A stretch of DNA of 64,000 nucleotides from Lepas anatifera. Lineage: Eukaryota > Arthropoda > Thecostraca > Lepadidae. The stretch covers positions 434,001-498,000 of the forward strand of contig JAOTON010000453.1 of NCBI GenBank assembly GCA_034440635.1. The letters run 5' to 3'. The notes under the pieces are model-generated. The model did not search any database. It was not told the DNA's origin and saw nothing but the letters and a program-made list of their open reading frames with translations. This document shows, in pieces, positions 46,601 through 51,930 of this stretch. Position numbers and translations under genes: made by a program. Numbering within the stretch: position 1 is the stretch's first letter; every line of letters starts with the position of its first letter.

Positions 46601-47058
46601 AGGTTGAATCGAGCCTCCCGCGGACTCGCATGACGGGAACGCTGCTGACAATCGGCCTTTTCCGAGAAGCTGGGCGAAGAGTTGCCAGCGCCGGTAAACC
46701 CAGCATCGCTAACTCCACCTGGCTTGCCAACCGAGCCGCCCTTCGACTCGGTAAAGTCGAGAGCATGCTGCGTGTTCAAAACAGAGGCGGTGGACGTCTC
46801 ACCGGCCCTGTCCCTGCCGGCAGTCTCGTCCGCCGGCCGCGCGCGCACCAGGGGGCGACTGCACACCGAGTCGCGCAGCAGCAGGCCACCAGGACCAGCG
46901 CGCGCTCGTGAGGGACCGTCGACCTCGGCGGTAGTCGGCTGCGACTGCGACAGGTCGAACAGACGTCTCAGCAGAGACTGGCTGCTCTGGATGGCCGCGT
47001 CGTCAGCGGCCGCGGCCGAGTCCTGGCCGGTGGCAGAGGCGCCCCTCCGCCTCATCAT
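15434..47058 (-). CDS. HFM1: HFM1/MER3 meiotic DNA helicase, 14 exons, C-terminus not found
   Basis: Superfamily 2 Ski2-like helicase. In characterised species it unwinds recombination intermediates in meiotic prophase and promotes interfering crossovers in the nucleus. Exons: 47058-46505, 45518-43588, 42636-42511, 41936-41704, 33218-33097, 31943-31857, 31089-30939, 30478-30343, 24479-24360, 21713-21538, 20014-19901, 19130-19016, 16926-16787, 15618-15434. All joins keep one frame with GT-AG borders, giving about 1,396 residues. Motifs by residue: FPYFN 811-815, APTGSGKT 836-843, DEVH 947-950, SAT 994-996, QMTGRAGRPQF 1187-1197. The match to vertebrate HFM1 is nearly colinear through the helicase core and into the Sec63-like domain. 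About 805 residues precede the core, far more than in vertebrates. No stop or frameshift interrupts the model, so the gene looks intact. The last donor (GTGTGT) points to a further exon not identified here. Confidence 0.9.
15655..15940. mobile_element. hAT-like MITE (family D), in HFM1 intron 13
   Basis: Ends CAGGGGCGTTGCCA and, on the right, TGGCTACGCCCCTG. 8-bp duplication CACGTACA at 15647-15654 and 15941-15948. The element lies 36 bases upstream of the exon 14 acceptor. A longer relative is at 28707-29075. Confidence 0.8.
15950..16780. other. HFM1 intron 13 sequence, no further feature
   Basis: A GC-rich stretch at 16180-16440 (CGCC/GGCG-rich) has open frames on both strands but no family signature. 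Confidence 0.4.
16787..16926 (-). CDS. HFM1: HFM1 exon 13
   Basis: Encodes LCMVELNRLSEAGLIHKGEV and SGRLMARFCISLQTMRALRQ, matching the segment of HFM1 after the winged helix (GRLMAxxYI). Two bases, then 46 codons; acceptor CGGCAG, donor GTCAGA. The join with exon 12 completes an Asp codon. Confidence 0.9.
17050..18670. other. HFM1 intron 12, no recognised element
   Basis: AT-rich sequence without a motif I can name. A fragment near 18390 (GGCTATCTCAGTTTAAACTC, then GTGGAGGTGCTACATGCCCT) is a remnant of the family E MITE end. Confidence 0.35.
18680..18947. mobile_element. hAT-like MITE (family F), in HFM1 intron 12
   Basis: Inverted ends CATAGGCGGATCCAGG and CCTGGATCCGCCTATG. Perfect 8-bp duplication TCGGTAAG at 18672-18679 and 18948-18955. 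The interior is GGCGCCCCCTGA-rich. Its edge lies 69 bases from the exon 12 donor. A second copy is at 51439-51663. Confidence 0.85.
19016..19130 (-). CDS. HFM1: HFM1 exon 12
   Basis: Encodes VALSWLKNTFLYVRVLQLP and HYGLPAGL, the WIRSTLLYIRxLxxPxHYG block of HFM1 (winged-helix region). 38 codons plus one base, acceptor CCCAG, donor GTACTG. Confidence 0.93.
19514..19888. mobile_element. hAT-like MITE (family F relative) beside the exon 11 donor
   Basis: Ends CAGTGGCGGATCCAG and, reverse-complemented on the right, TAGTGCCGGATCTAG. Perfect 8-bp duplication AGCCGCAC at 19506-19513 and 19889-19896. On the gene strand this duplication covers intron positions +5 to +12 of intron 11, so the element entered directly next to the 5' splice site. 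Confidence 0.82.
19901..20014 (-). CDS. HFM1: HFM1 exon 11
   Basis: Encodes HRYESLLSGSQRTESCLHRH then LVAHLNAEIVLGTITDVE, the highly conserved ESxLHRHLxxHLNAEIxxxTI segment. Exactly 38 codons, acceptor TTCAG, donor GTACGT. Confidence 0.95.
20326..21540. repeat. 23-bp minisatellite that includes the exon 10 splice donor
   Basis: Roughly 44 units of about 23 bases (plus-strand core TCTCACTAACTCTGTTGTA), with a SINE at 21249-21441. On the gene strand each unit carries CAACAGAGTTAGTGAGA, which is identical for 17 bases to the real exon 10/intron 10 junction (exon ending AACAGA, then GTTAGTGAGA). The array begins exactly at that junction and runs down the intron. Confidence 0.95.
21249..21441 (+). 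mobile_element. tRNA-derived SINE (family S), copy 3, inside the 23-bp array
   Basis: A box region GCGGTAGTGGGTGGTCAGC, B box GGGTTCAAGGCCC, body CAAGGAGCAAGCTGGCTCCC, and an ATT tail. CAACTCTGTTGT occurs on both sides (21237-21248 and 21442-21453), either a target duplication or repeat units. Confidence 0.85.
21538..21713 (-). CDS. HFM1: HFM1 exon 10 (helicase motifs V-VI)
   Basis: Encodes MGVNLPAHLVVIKST and, after YSDAEIL, QMTGRAGRPQF, the motif VI arginine-finger region, then ATAVIMTEASNR. Two bases plus 58 codons; acceptor CCGCAG, donor GTTAGT. The donor is chosen because MTEASNR-HRYESLL aligns without a gap to the family. The same donor sequence is repeated dozens of times downstream. 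Confidence 0.95.
22016..22374. repeat. 80-bp tandem array, distal block
   Basis: About 4.5 units of the 80-base repeat described at 23236-24360, with more divergence (GGCGCAAAAGACC instead of GGTGCAAAAGACC). A family A MITE separates it from the main block, so this was one array before that insertion. Confidence 0.9.
22378..23231 (+). mobile_element. TTAA-type piggyBac-like MITE (family A), copy 1, inside the 80-bp array
   Basis: Ends CACGCGCATTGACGGGGG and CGTCAATGCGCGTG, flanked by TTTA (22374-22377, presumably mutated TTAA) and TTAA (23232-23235). The interior has GACCTGACCTGAGGTCAGG and a CGGCGGCGCTGCGCGCCGCC palindrome near the right end. 854 bases, no transposase. It split the 80-bp array at AATTAACACTG. 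Confidence 0.85.
23236..24360. repeat. 80-bp minisatellite derived from the exon 9 splice junction
   Basis: About 14 units, those between 23290 and 23900 almost identical. On the gene strand a unit contains TTTTGCACCAGCACGCCAGG then TCAAG. This aligns to the end of exon 9 (CTTCTGCACCAGTACCCTGG then GTCAG) at about 30 of 42 positions, including the GT. Translated, units read LPVVFCTSTPGQ next to the real LPVLFCTSTL of helicase motif V. The array starts at the exon 9 donor. Confidence 0.92.
24360..24479 (-). CDS. HFM1: HFM1 exon 9 (helicase motif IV-V region)
   Basis: Encodes LLLSGVGVHHAGLLPQDR and FLAGDLPVLFCTSTL, the HHAGL...GxLPVLxxTSTLAMG block of Ski2-like helicases. Two bases, 39 codons, one base; acceptor GGTCAG, donor GTCAGT. 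The join to exon 10 restores STLAMGVNL. Confidence 0.95.
24480..24940. other. HFM1 intron 8, 3' part, no recognised element
   Basis: Mixed sequence upstream of the exon 9 acceptor, without repeat or coding signal that I can support. Confidence 0.35.
24945..25028 (-). mobile_element. tRNA-like SINE head in HFM1 intron 8
   Basis: On the minus strand, GGGCTGGCCTAGTGGCTTCG (A box) is followed about 45 bases later by GGTGGTCCAATCCCCAC (B box). Confidence 0.4.
25030..27470. other. HFM1 intron 8 middle, no recognised element
   Basis: About 2.4 kb of unique-looking DNA. Modest open frames occur near 25755-25985 and 26774-27130, without motifs or convincing splice sites. Confidence 0.35.
27568..28409 (-). 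mobile_element. TTAA-type MITE (family A), copy 2, inside the LINE
   Basis: Perfect TTAA on both sides (27564-27567 and 28410-28413). Ends CACGCGCATTGACGGGGG and CCCCCGTCAATGCGCGTG. 842 bases. The interior matches copies 1 and 3, including the GGTCA-rich centre and the GCGCTACGCGCCGCCG palindrome. Confidence 0.9.
28707..29075. mobile_element. hAT-like MITE (family D), copy 2, inside the LINE
   Basis: Ends CAAGGGCGTATCCA and TGGCTACGCCCCTG. Perfect 8-bp duplication AGGTAGCT at 28699-28706 and 29076-29083. Compared with the copy at 15655 it carries an extra short tandem expansion (CTATGCTCGCCTGCA units, 28800-28905). Confidence 0.85.
30040..30342. repeat. Degenerate repeats of the exon 8 junction at the start of intron 8
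   Basis: On the gene strand the real junction reads GCCGTCAGAG then GTCAGTCTG. Variants GTCAGAGGTCATT, GTCAGAGGTCGCG, GTCAGAGGTTGC and GTCAGAAGTCACGAGG recur at irregular 25-60 base spacing down to about 30050. Confidence 0.55.
30343..30478 (-). CDS. HFM1: HFM1 exon 8
   Basis: Encodes VFCGTRKGCVQAAQVVVKEA, the motif IV region (VFCxTRKG), then a helical stretch. 45 codons plus one base, acceptor CTCCAG, donor GTCAGT. The join to exon 9 gives an Asp codon. Confidence 0.93.
30939..31089 (-). CDS. HFM1: HFM1 exon 7
   Basis: Encodes MDESLRPVRLRRVVLGYPC and FDLSLNYKLASVLHTYSEQ then KPTL, the RPVxLxxVVLG...YSxxKPTLVF segment. One base plus 50 codons, acceptor GTGCAG, donor GTCAGT. Confidence 0.95.
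31090..31175. repeat. 30-bp tandem repeat ending on the exon 7 acceptor
   Basis: On the gene strand GGGTCCGCCTCTGCCCCTGT plus GCCCCACCCT is present twice. A third partial unit, GGGTCCGCCCCTGCCGTGCAG, itself forms the polypyrimidine tract and AG acceptor of intron 6. Confidence 0.8.
31553..31625. repeat. (TA)n microsatellite in HFM1 intron 6
   Basis: A 70-odd base perfect alternating TA run. Confidence 0.97.
31857..31943 (-). CDS. HFM1: HFM1 exon 6 (helicase motif III)
   Basis: Encodes FLAVSATIPNAEDVGEWLG then SRQTPAVTH. SAT is motif III, coupling ATP hydrolysis to unwinding. One base, 28 codons, two bases; acceptor CAACAG, donor GTGAGT. Confidence 0.96.
32050..33076 (-). mobile_element. MITE family A, diverged copy in HFM1 intron 5
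   Basis: The right end, CCCCGTCAATGCGCGTG followed by TTTA, is intact and lies 20 bases from the exon 5 donor. The interior keeps the family order on the opposite strand: TGACCTGATTTGACCTAGC, the ATACAATATATCATTCGAGT block, and the AAGCGAAGGTTACTCAGACC subterminal block. The left end is decayed and 32470-32690 looks like extra inserted sequence. Confidence 0.6.
33097..33218 (-). CDS. HFM1: HFM1 exon 5 (completes DEVH)
   Basis: Begins VHLLNDPHRGPTMEAVVTR, so the DEVH box is split by intron 4 after DE. It continues MKNAHELSRPG. 40 codons plus two bases, acceptor CCTAG, donor GTAAGG. Confidence 0.95.
33586..33770 (+). mobile_element. tRNA-derived SINE (family S), copy 4, in HFM1 intron 4
   Basis: A box GCTTAGTGGATAGC, B box GGGTTCAAGTCCC, diverged body ending GAGAGTTGGTGACGCTGTAT then GACCTTGGCAGTTGG, and an ATTATCATTATTAT tail. 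Confidence 0.75.
33775..34697. other. HFM1 intron 4, no recognised element
   Basis: Mixed sequence between a SINE and a MITE. Nothing coding or repetitive that I can support. Confidence 0.35.
34702..35479. mobile_element. TTAA-type MITE (family B), copy 1
   Basis: Starts AGGGAGATACGCGAAAAAAA after TTAA (34698-34701) and ends CGCGTATCTCCCA before TTAA (35480-35483). 778 bases, AT-rich, no transposase. The copy at 56249-57026 is inverted relative to it and also 778 bases. Confidence 0.85.
35484..36318 (+). mobile_element. TTAA-type MITE (family A), copy 3, abutting family B
   Basis: TTAA at 35480-35483 and 36319-36322. Ends CACGCGCATTGACGGGGG and CGTCAATTCGCGTG. 835 bases. Its left TTAA is also the right flank of the family B element, so the two share a target site. 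Confidence 0.88.
36340..36780. mobile_element. Diverged GGTCA-rich MITE remnant
   Basis: Contains TCAAGGTCGGGATTACGTC and GACCTAACCTTAAG blocks distantly like the family A interior, but no clear termini. Confidence 0.3.
36790..37980. other. HFM1 intron 4, no recognised element
   Basis: No family motif. A small palindrome (CAATCCTGAGACTGTCTCAG then GATTG, near 37712-37736) is visible. Confidence 0.35.
37985..38400. mobile_element. hAT-like MITE (family F relative) with a nested 150-bp MITE
   Basis: Ends resemble TAAGCGGACCCAG and CTGGATCTGCCTTTG, and the interior has the GGCGCC-CTGAAAT blocks of family F. Within it, about 38021-38167, lies a copy of the element at 49642-49790 (ends CACTGGCGGCGGAAC and GTTCCGCCGTCCCTG). 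Target duplications are not clear here. Confidence 0.5.
38764..41325. mobile_element. hAT-superfamily fold-back element with 1.1-kb inverted arms
   Basis: Left arm 38764-39897 and right arm 40186-41325 are near-identical inverted repeats around a 288-base spacer. Termini are TAGAGTTGTTCAGATTGCAG and, reverse-complemented on the right, TAGAGTTGCTCAGATTGCAA. The flanks CTGGACAT (38756-38763) and GTGGACAT (41326-41333) are an 8-bp duplication with one mismatch. TAGNG termini plus 8-bp duplications are hAT-like. The right arm and spacer carry an ORF (39833-40651). It lies in HFM1 intron 4. Confidence 0.82.
39833..40651 (+). CDS. Uncharacterised transposon-encoded protein, 272 aa
   Basis: An open frame that begins near the inner end of the left arm and runs through the spacer into the right arm of the fold-back element. 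It contains HGICLFICLLYVPAWL, a D/E-rich linker, and a C-terminal block with DRWVTNDTAERGVAMIQRF then LQWLLQAVEDHRKRI. That ending recalls conserved uncharacterised invertebrate proteins that occur in mobile elements. I cannot place it in a named domain, and calling it a transposase C-terminus is inference. The left arm repeats the C-terminal half of this frame on the opposite strand, so the element looks like an inverted duplication of its own 3' half. The start codon is uncertain and N-terminal sequence may be missing. Confidence 0.5.
   Translation: MLRFHHPRLLIQSHQDVLARPCQMAMYSSEKTEKLHGICLFICLLYVPAWLTAPLAVEAAHNDLRLNHNLLHFRALDNVVADAALHKMRQHLSFLKLETVVFSPASQPISADERADIAMALLRHLDETESAGEGDESAAPTIEQGTTLSHLVDERSWLVFRLLEIDPQPWLHQPVTEWKEDPGFQVYQQFIKDRWVTNDTAERGVAMIQRFIQATKNKQELQWLLQAVEDHRKRITSFDKRSLDSEVESISQGNSGQANCNKLRLMMPNDAN
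41345..41405 (-). mobile_element. tRNA-like 5' half beside the fold-back element
   Basis: On the minus strand GCCCCGGTAGCTCAGTTGGT then AGAGCGTTGGGCTCCGG is an excellent tRNA 5' half with A box. The 3' half is not adjacent. Across the fold-back insertion, at about 38735-38755, GGTCGGTTCCC could be a degenerate B box, so this may be a SINE interrupted by the insertion. Confidence 0.5.
41704..41936 (-). CDS. HFM1: HFM1 exon 4 (motifs Ia to II)
   Basis: Encodes APMKALCTERCSDW (motif Ia), ALTGDSEGDD, VVLTTPEKWDSVTRRW (motif Ib) and VRLLLIDE (first half of motif II). Two bases plus 77 codons, acceptor CCGCAG, donor GTCAGC. The Met before APMKAL is built across the junction. Confidence 0.96.
42511..42636 (-). 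CDS. HFM1: HFM1 exon 3 (Walker A)
   Basis: Encodes RALVVSAPTGSGKTVVFELA then IVRLLMQCEA; the GSGKT lysine binds ATP phosphates. Two bases, 41 codons, one base. Acceptor CTGCAG, donor GTACGT. Confidence 0.96.
42637..42860. repeat. 20-bp minisatellite ending on the exon 3 acceptor
   Basis: On the gene strand about eleven units of CACCCTGGCGTCCGTTCCCG (with CACTCTGACG variants) run up to GTCCGTTCCCGCTGCAG, so the last unit supplies the pyrimidine tract and acceptor of intron 2. Confidence 0.9.
42900..43580. other. HFM1 intron 2, no further feature
   Basis: Mixed sequence with no recognised element. Confidence 0.4.
43588..45518 (-). CDS. HFM1: HFM1 exon 2 (long disordered region plus Q motif)
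   Basis: One 1,931-base exon with 643 codons, starting DELAAERDAPHSRSN and ending FSEFPYFNRVQSSVLDDALYS. The last 30 residues match the Q-motif region just before the HFM1 helicase core. The preceding 600 residues are rich in Ser, Asp, Arg, Asn and Gln and look disordered; I recognise no domain. Acceptor TTTTTCAG, donor GTGGGA. Vertebrate HFM1 has a much shorter segment here. Confidence 0.88.
45519..46504. other. HFM1 intron 1
   Basis: 986 bases, AT-rich, with normal GTGCGT and TTTTTCAG borders. No repeat seen. Confidence 0.6.
46505..47058 (-). CDS. HFM1: HFM1 exon 1 as modelled (N-terminus)
   Basis: Begins MMRRRGASATGQDSAAAADD and ends GLSLFAER, with the last Arg codon completed by exon 2. 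An in-frame ATG also exists at 47109. But TTGACTATTTTCCAG directly before the 47058 ATG looks like a genuine 3' splice site, so the true start may instead lie in an unseen exon upstream. Low-complexity Ser/Ala/Gln/Asp sequence with no domain. Donor GTGCGT. Confidence 0.7.
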
Positions 47059-47109
47059 CTGGAAAATAGTCAACAACAGGTCATCAGAACGCAAGGCGAT
47101 ATTAGACAT

Positions 47110-48240
47110 GCCTTTGTGGAAAGTTAACCCTACGGTGTACCAGCAACAAGATTGCTAACCTAAGTATACAAATTTGTTGCGTGCTAAATCCGGTGAGATC
47201 GGCACAGACAGTGGTTACACTCATTGGCACCCTACCAATGCTTCATAATCTAATGGTTCCTGAACTGTTCAGTGTCCAAGCTCCTTTATCCTGGCCAAGC
47301 GCAGCTGGAGGGCGAGGCGGTGGCCGGCCCGCTCGTGCTTCGACTCTCCCAGAGCAGTCAATTTTTACCAACTTTTAGTCGGTCTTGGTCTATTTTCTTC
47401 AAAATCACTATGCTTTTTAAGCAATTTTAGCTGGGTTGACCTCCGAACGTTTCATCTAGAGCCGCCCCTGGGGCGGGATAGGAGTGCAAATCACGTTTGC
47501 CCCCAAGTCGTCATATTTCCCAAATGTTTCCAGCTTCGTGTGTCCGCTCGTTCCTTCACCTGAATTGTTCATGGCTTTTAAGGGGATACATCATGGGCAT
47601 TTTAACCCATTTCATTCCTGTCAACCCTGTAGAGCTAGTGGTGAAGTTTTTCAATTAAGGGGAAAATCAAGGTCCCCCTCTCCCGTTCCGCCCCCCTATA
47701 GCGAGAGGGGACGGCATCTAAACCCAACGGGCAAGGTTAGCTGATGTGCGATTTATTGGGGAACACTGAAACGCAAGGCTGGGGGACGCGACTTCATCTT
47801 CGGCGGTGGGGCAAAGTTTGATGAGGCGCCGAGGATGTTTCAAAGGGACGTTTAAATATAGGGGCTCCGAATACTTAGAAGAAGAGAGGGTTTATGTCCT
47901 CTTTACCCTCTGAGTCCGCCTGTAAGAATGTATGCATGTACCAACCTACATTCTTGTAACCTACGTGTACATTCTTGTACATTCAAGAATGTAATACCTA
48001 CATTATTGCGAGCCGAGGGCGGCAACCTCTCTCACAGGTTCAGCAGCATTCACAGCTGAAAAAAATGTCCCGTTAAAATGATCGAGGGAAGAGGCCTCAG
48101 ACTAAAACTCATTTACATTGACCCAAGCCCTACCAGAGGTATTTTACACCTTCACCCTACCGGGGAGGTTAGATTTGACTCCCCCCGTATAGCTGTAGCC
48201 GTTTAAGAAGTCAAAAAGATAGACGCGGTAAGTTGCAACA
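47110..48240. other. Region upstream of HFM1
   Basis: Would hold the promoter and 5' UTR if exon 1 is first. I see no clear TATA box or initiator. A short self-similar stretch of ACATTCTTGTA units lies at 47925-48005. Confidence 0.3.
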
Positions 48241-48249
48241 TGATGTTTG

Positions 48250-48940
48250 TGTCCCGAACTCTCAGATGGTACATTATTTCTACCCTAGGTCAATTTGCGA
48301 CCTTGAAACGTCACAAACGTGACCTAATAATGTTCAAACTACGTAGAACAGTCATAACGCAGCTTAGCGTAGATATTTAGTTGCGTAGCATCCCAGAAGC
48401 GAGAACCTACTGAGAAATATTTTTGCAATGTTCTGCACATGCAATTTAGAGCCTGGAATCTCACAAGGTCACCAAATGGCCTTTCCAACCAAATATAACC
48501 TCGCCAGTTTTGCTTCTCCAAGTACGCGATCAACGGCAGTATCAGTAAAACAGTTTATAATACACATGAATGTTTCGGCATATACTGCTGCATGGAAAGC
48601 TAGGTATTTTCAGGGCACTAGCATTGACTGCCCTTGGAAGGTCAAAGATCAAGAAGTCATTCGAGGGTCATCCACGTGTTCGGGGACTGATGCTCGTATT
48701 ATACACAAACATCTCTTAGATTACAATGACAAAGGTCATTTAGGCCTCGTGACCTCTCGTGACCTGACACGAGATATTCCAAGCTTAAACTTTTCGAAAG
48801 AGTTTCCTTATCGATCACGGATCAAGTGTGCCAAGTACGGATGCGAGTTTGCGCCGGCGCTTCACGCCGCTGTCTCTGGTTCCGTAGCCGGTGGGGGTGC
48901 TCAAAACACTCCCCTACACTGAGCGAGGGTAAATATAGAG
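48250..48940. mobile_element. Diverged MITE family A relative
   Basis: Contains GGTCA-rich blocks (GACCTCTCGTGACCTGACAC), then CCAAGTACGGATGCGAGTTT corresponding to the CCAAGTACGGCGGCGCTACG block near the right end of family A. Termini are not resolved. Confidence 0.4.
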
Positions 48941-49641
48941 TCGAACCGCGCCTCAGAGTTATCGAGGGGACCCGCGCCGGAGGCGCCATAGGCGCAGGCG
49001 GCTGCCCCCCCTCCCCCTCGCCCCCAACTTACGGACTGGGGGGGGCCGTGCCCAAACAACTTTGAGCCAATTCCGGACCTTTTCCTTTAACACCCGCACT
49101 AAAGAGGGGCTCGGCACTAACGCGCACTGGAGGGGCTGGTAGCTCCCCCCAAGATCTCGGAAACTAAGAGGCGTAGAAAAACGCCGGTTTGGGGGTGGGT
49201 GGGAGCTACAGTGATCTACATCATAGCCAATTTAATTGGCTTAAGTCAATATCTTCACGGTCAAGTGAGGTCATAAATGTCTAATCTTGCCCGTGCTGGG
49301 CACCTATTGGGAAATGCTGACTATGCGGGAAAAGACTCCCGTCTTTTAGTAAGCAAAGGGCGGACCATGGTCACAGAGGGAAGGACGCAAATAATTTTTC
49401 CTGCAACTTTGGGGTCAAGGTCATTCAAGGTCATTGACCTATGAGGTCACAATGCTATGGTATACTTCCCATAATGTACACTATAACTAACACTATAGCA
49501 ACTGTTTGGCGGGAAATGAGGATTGACCTTTACCCATGACCTTTGACCTTGACCTTTACATTGAGTTACCTCCAATGAGTTACCTAGATTCAGTTAACGT
49601 CATAGGATACATCAGATAGGGTAACGCCATTTGACCGGAAG

Positions 49642-49790
49642 TCGCTGGCGGCGGAACTGGGGAAGCACCGGGGCACGGCACCGCCACCTTAAATCATAAA
49701 TTTTAACACCAGCCATATGGCGTTGACTGGAAAGAAATGGGTTGGAAACTCCATGGTACCCCCTTAAATTCGGACGTTCCGCCGTCACTG
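49642..49790. mobile_element. 149-bp MITE
   Basis: Ends TCGCTGGCGGCGGAAC and GTTCCGCCGTCACTG. CCGGAAG repeats at 49635-49641 and 49791-49797. Matches the nested piece at 38021-38167. Confidence 0.65.
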
Positions 49791-50024
49791 CCGGAAGCAC
49801 TGGGATCAATGACCTTGAAAGTGCTGATATGACCTTGAACTGTGACCTCTGACCTTGACCTTCATATGGGGGACCGTGGCAATATCATCCCGTTTATACT
49901 GATATGGTGTTATGACGTCACAACTCGGTCTCCAATGCAAGTGAATTAATCCGACCGATTGATGCGATCTCAAAATGCAGGTCTGACTTTGAAAGCCTAC
50001 AAGTAAAAAAATTTTCGACCGATC

Positions 50025-50214
50025 ATGGGCGCCGAAAGCGGGGGACGGGGGACGCGTCCCCCCTGATGGCCAACCAGGGGGACGTCCCATCCAAAATTTT
50101 TGCGTAAATGGTCATTAATGCTGTCAGGTACCGAATATGTTCAAAATTTGCCTCCCTCGGTCAGCACCAGGCCGGGTCCGTCCCCCTGAGAAAATTCTGT
50201 GGCGGCGCCCCTGC
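50025..50214. mobile_element. 190-bp hAT-like MITE
   Basis: Ends ATGGGCGCCG and CGGCGCCCCTGC. Flanks GACCGATC (50017-50024) and GACCGATT (50215-50222), an 8-bp duplication with one mismatch. Interior GGGGGACG-rich. Confidence 0.65.
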
Positions 50215-50369
50215 GACCGATTGTCACAAATCCTTCGCTAATCACCGTGCCGTTCAATTCTCTCAAATGTGGCCGAGTGTCGTTTTACGGCTACGAGCGA
50301 TTTTACAGCCACCTCGGAAAAATAGATGGGGGCCTCCGAGACCCCCTTCAGTGCGCGTGTTAACAAATC

Positions 50370-51430
50370 AAGTGATAAGCCGAATCATATACCTATGGCC
50401 CCACCGGCGGTGACAACTTTTTCCGCCCCAACTTGGAAAAAGCTCCTGCACCTATGCATGGTTGTGCATGCTTTTAGGCTTGTAGGTATGACTTTGCAAC
50501 CCCAAACCCTATTGCACCGCGCACTTAACAAGAAATAGGCAATAGATCCCACCACCCTACGACGACGGCAACGGCGACGACAGACGAAAACCGAAATAGC
50601 AAAGGATAAGATGATGACTGGATAGTGGATAAAGCCGGATAAAGCTATCTTGCTAATTTATGGTCAACCTCCATAACTGAAATCAATCAAAGCTTACAGC
50701 TGCGGGGGACATGCTACTACACTGCCGACTCCAACTGCCAAAACTCAAAATCTGAACCGGTGGAGCAACTGCTTAGATTTTTAGTGTGGCAATAGATTAC
50801 TGCTTTCTCTACATATTTATATCTTTTGGTGAGGTTTCTTTTGCTAGAACCTGTTTTATTCGACTTTTCCTTAACCAGTAGCGAGGACTCTACTGCCAGA
50901 ACTGGGTGCCAAAACTCAACTCAGAAACCAATGTAGTAATCGCTTAGCAAAGCTGTAGATCGATTTATAAATATCAAATTCTAATATTTGTATCTTTTCA
51001 GGGTGTTTCAGCGTATATATTGGGAATTATTAATGGCCAAAAATGGAACTATTTTGTTACGAAAGTATATTTTCCAGCCCGGTCGTGGGATAAACCGTAC
51101 ATATAAGTGTTAATGCGCTCATCAAAAATGGCAAATCAAGTCAGCAACCAGTTAGCTTTGCGGTGTGTTGGCTCAAAATTTTCCAGTTCTCTTCAAATTT
51201 TATCTTTCATACTGCCCTTTTGCACAAAAGGTACAGAATTTTTGATAGTACTTGGTACTATTTTATCGTCACTGCCGAAACTCAAATCACGAAAAAAGGT
51301 AGTAATCGCTTAGCAGAGCTACTTTTAGGTCCAGAATTAGCCATCCTTGAAATTTGTACCTTTTCATGTTGTTCCCGTGTATGAAAACTGAGTAATTGAT
51401 GGTTCAGTGCGTGACTATATTTGTAGTAAC
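50370..51430. other. No recognisable feature
   Basis: AT-rich. Loosely repeated blocks (CAAAACTCA, then a run ending ATCGCTTAGCA) occur near 50740, 50905 and 51290 and may be an old duplication. Confidence 0.35.
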
Positions 51431-51438
51431 GTACTTAC

Positions 51439-51663
51439 CATAGGCGGATCCAGGGGGCAAAGGGGCACGTGCCCAATCGACCCTCGGCGCCCCATGAAAT
51501 GGTCACGGCGCCCATTGAAATGTCGCTTCCCAACCCCTCCCCCTCAGGATGCGAAAATTGGCGCCCACCTAATAGGTTTTACCGGGAAAATGTGGCGCCC
51601 ACTGGTCCAGATGGCGCCCCCGGGAAGGTGCCCCCCCAATCGGCAATCCAGGATCCGCCTATG
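51439..51663. mobile_element. hAT-like MITE (family F), copy 2
   Basis: Ends CATAGGCGGATCCAGG and CCAGGATCCGCCTATG, with the interior as at 18680. The flanks GTACTTAC and GTAAGTAC are near-palindromic, so a direct duplication cannot be told from extended inverted ends. Confidence 0.8.
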
Positions 51664-51930
51664 GTAAGTACCTGGTGTTCATGCTCCTAGCTAGTCTCGA
51701 AAGTTGGCAACGGCGGCCATTTCTGGGTAACGCACGGTCGTTGAGCTGTGGGTGTTATGTGTTATGCGGTTGCCAAGTAATTGTGAGAAGGCATATAATA
51801 TTTGATTTCGTGAAGGCCTCTGGATTTTATGTGCAATTCAAACTGTACATCTACCAGACAGGATTCAACTCGATACGCGTCGAGCATGCGGGTAGGTAGG
51901 TATGTACCTACCTACTTACCTGGTGACAGG

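Larger units (their letters stand above)
49087..50361. mobile_element. Diverged MITE family A relative, interrupted by two MITEs
   Basis: Starts after TTTAA with CACCCGCACT and soon has CCCCCCAAGATCTCGGAAAC, the subterminal block of family A. It ends CAGTGCGCGTG followed by TTAA (50362-50365). Elements at 49642-49790 and 50025-50214 are inserted in it. Confidence 0.45.

Noticed and set aside
47059..47109. ATG at 47109 as the certain HFM1 start
   Set aside because: TTGACTATTTTCCAG before the 47058 ATG looks like a splice acceptor, so the upstream codons may be intron. Left open rather than asserted.
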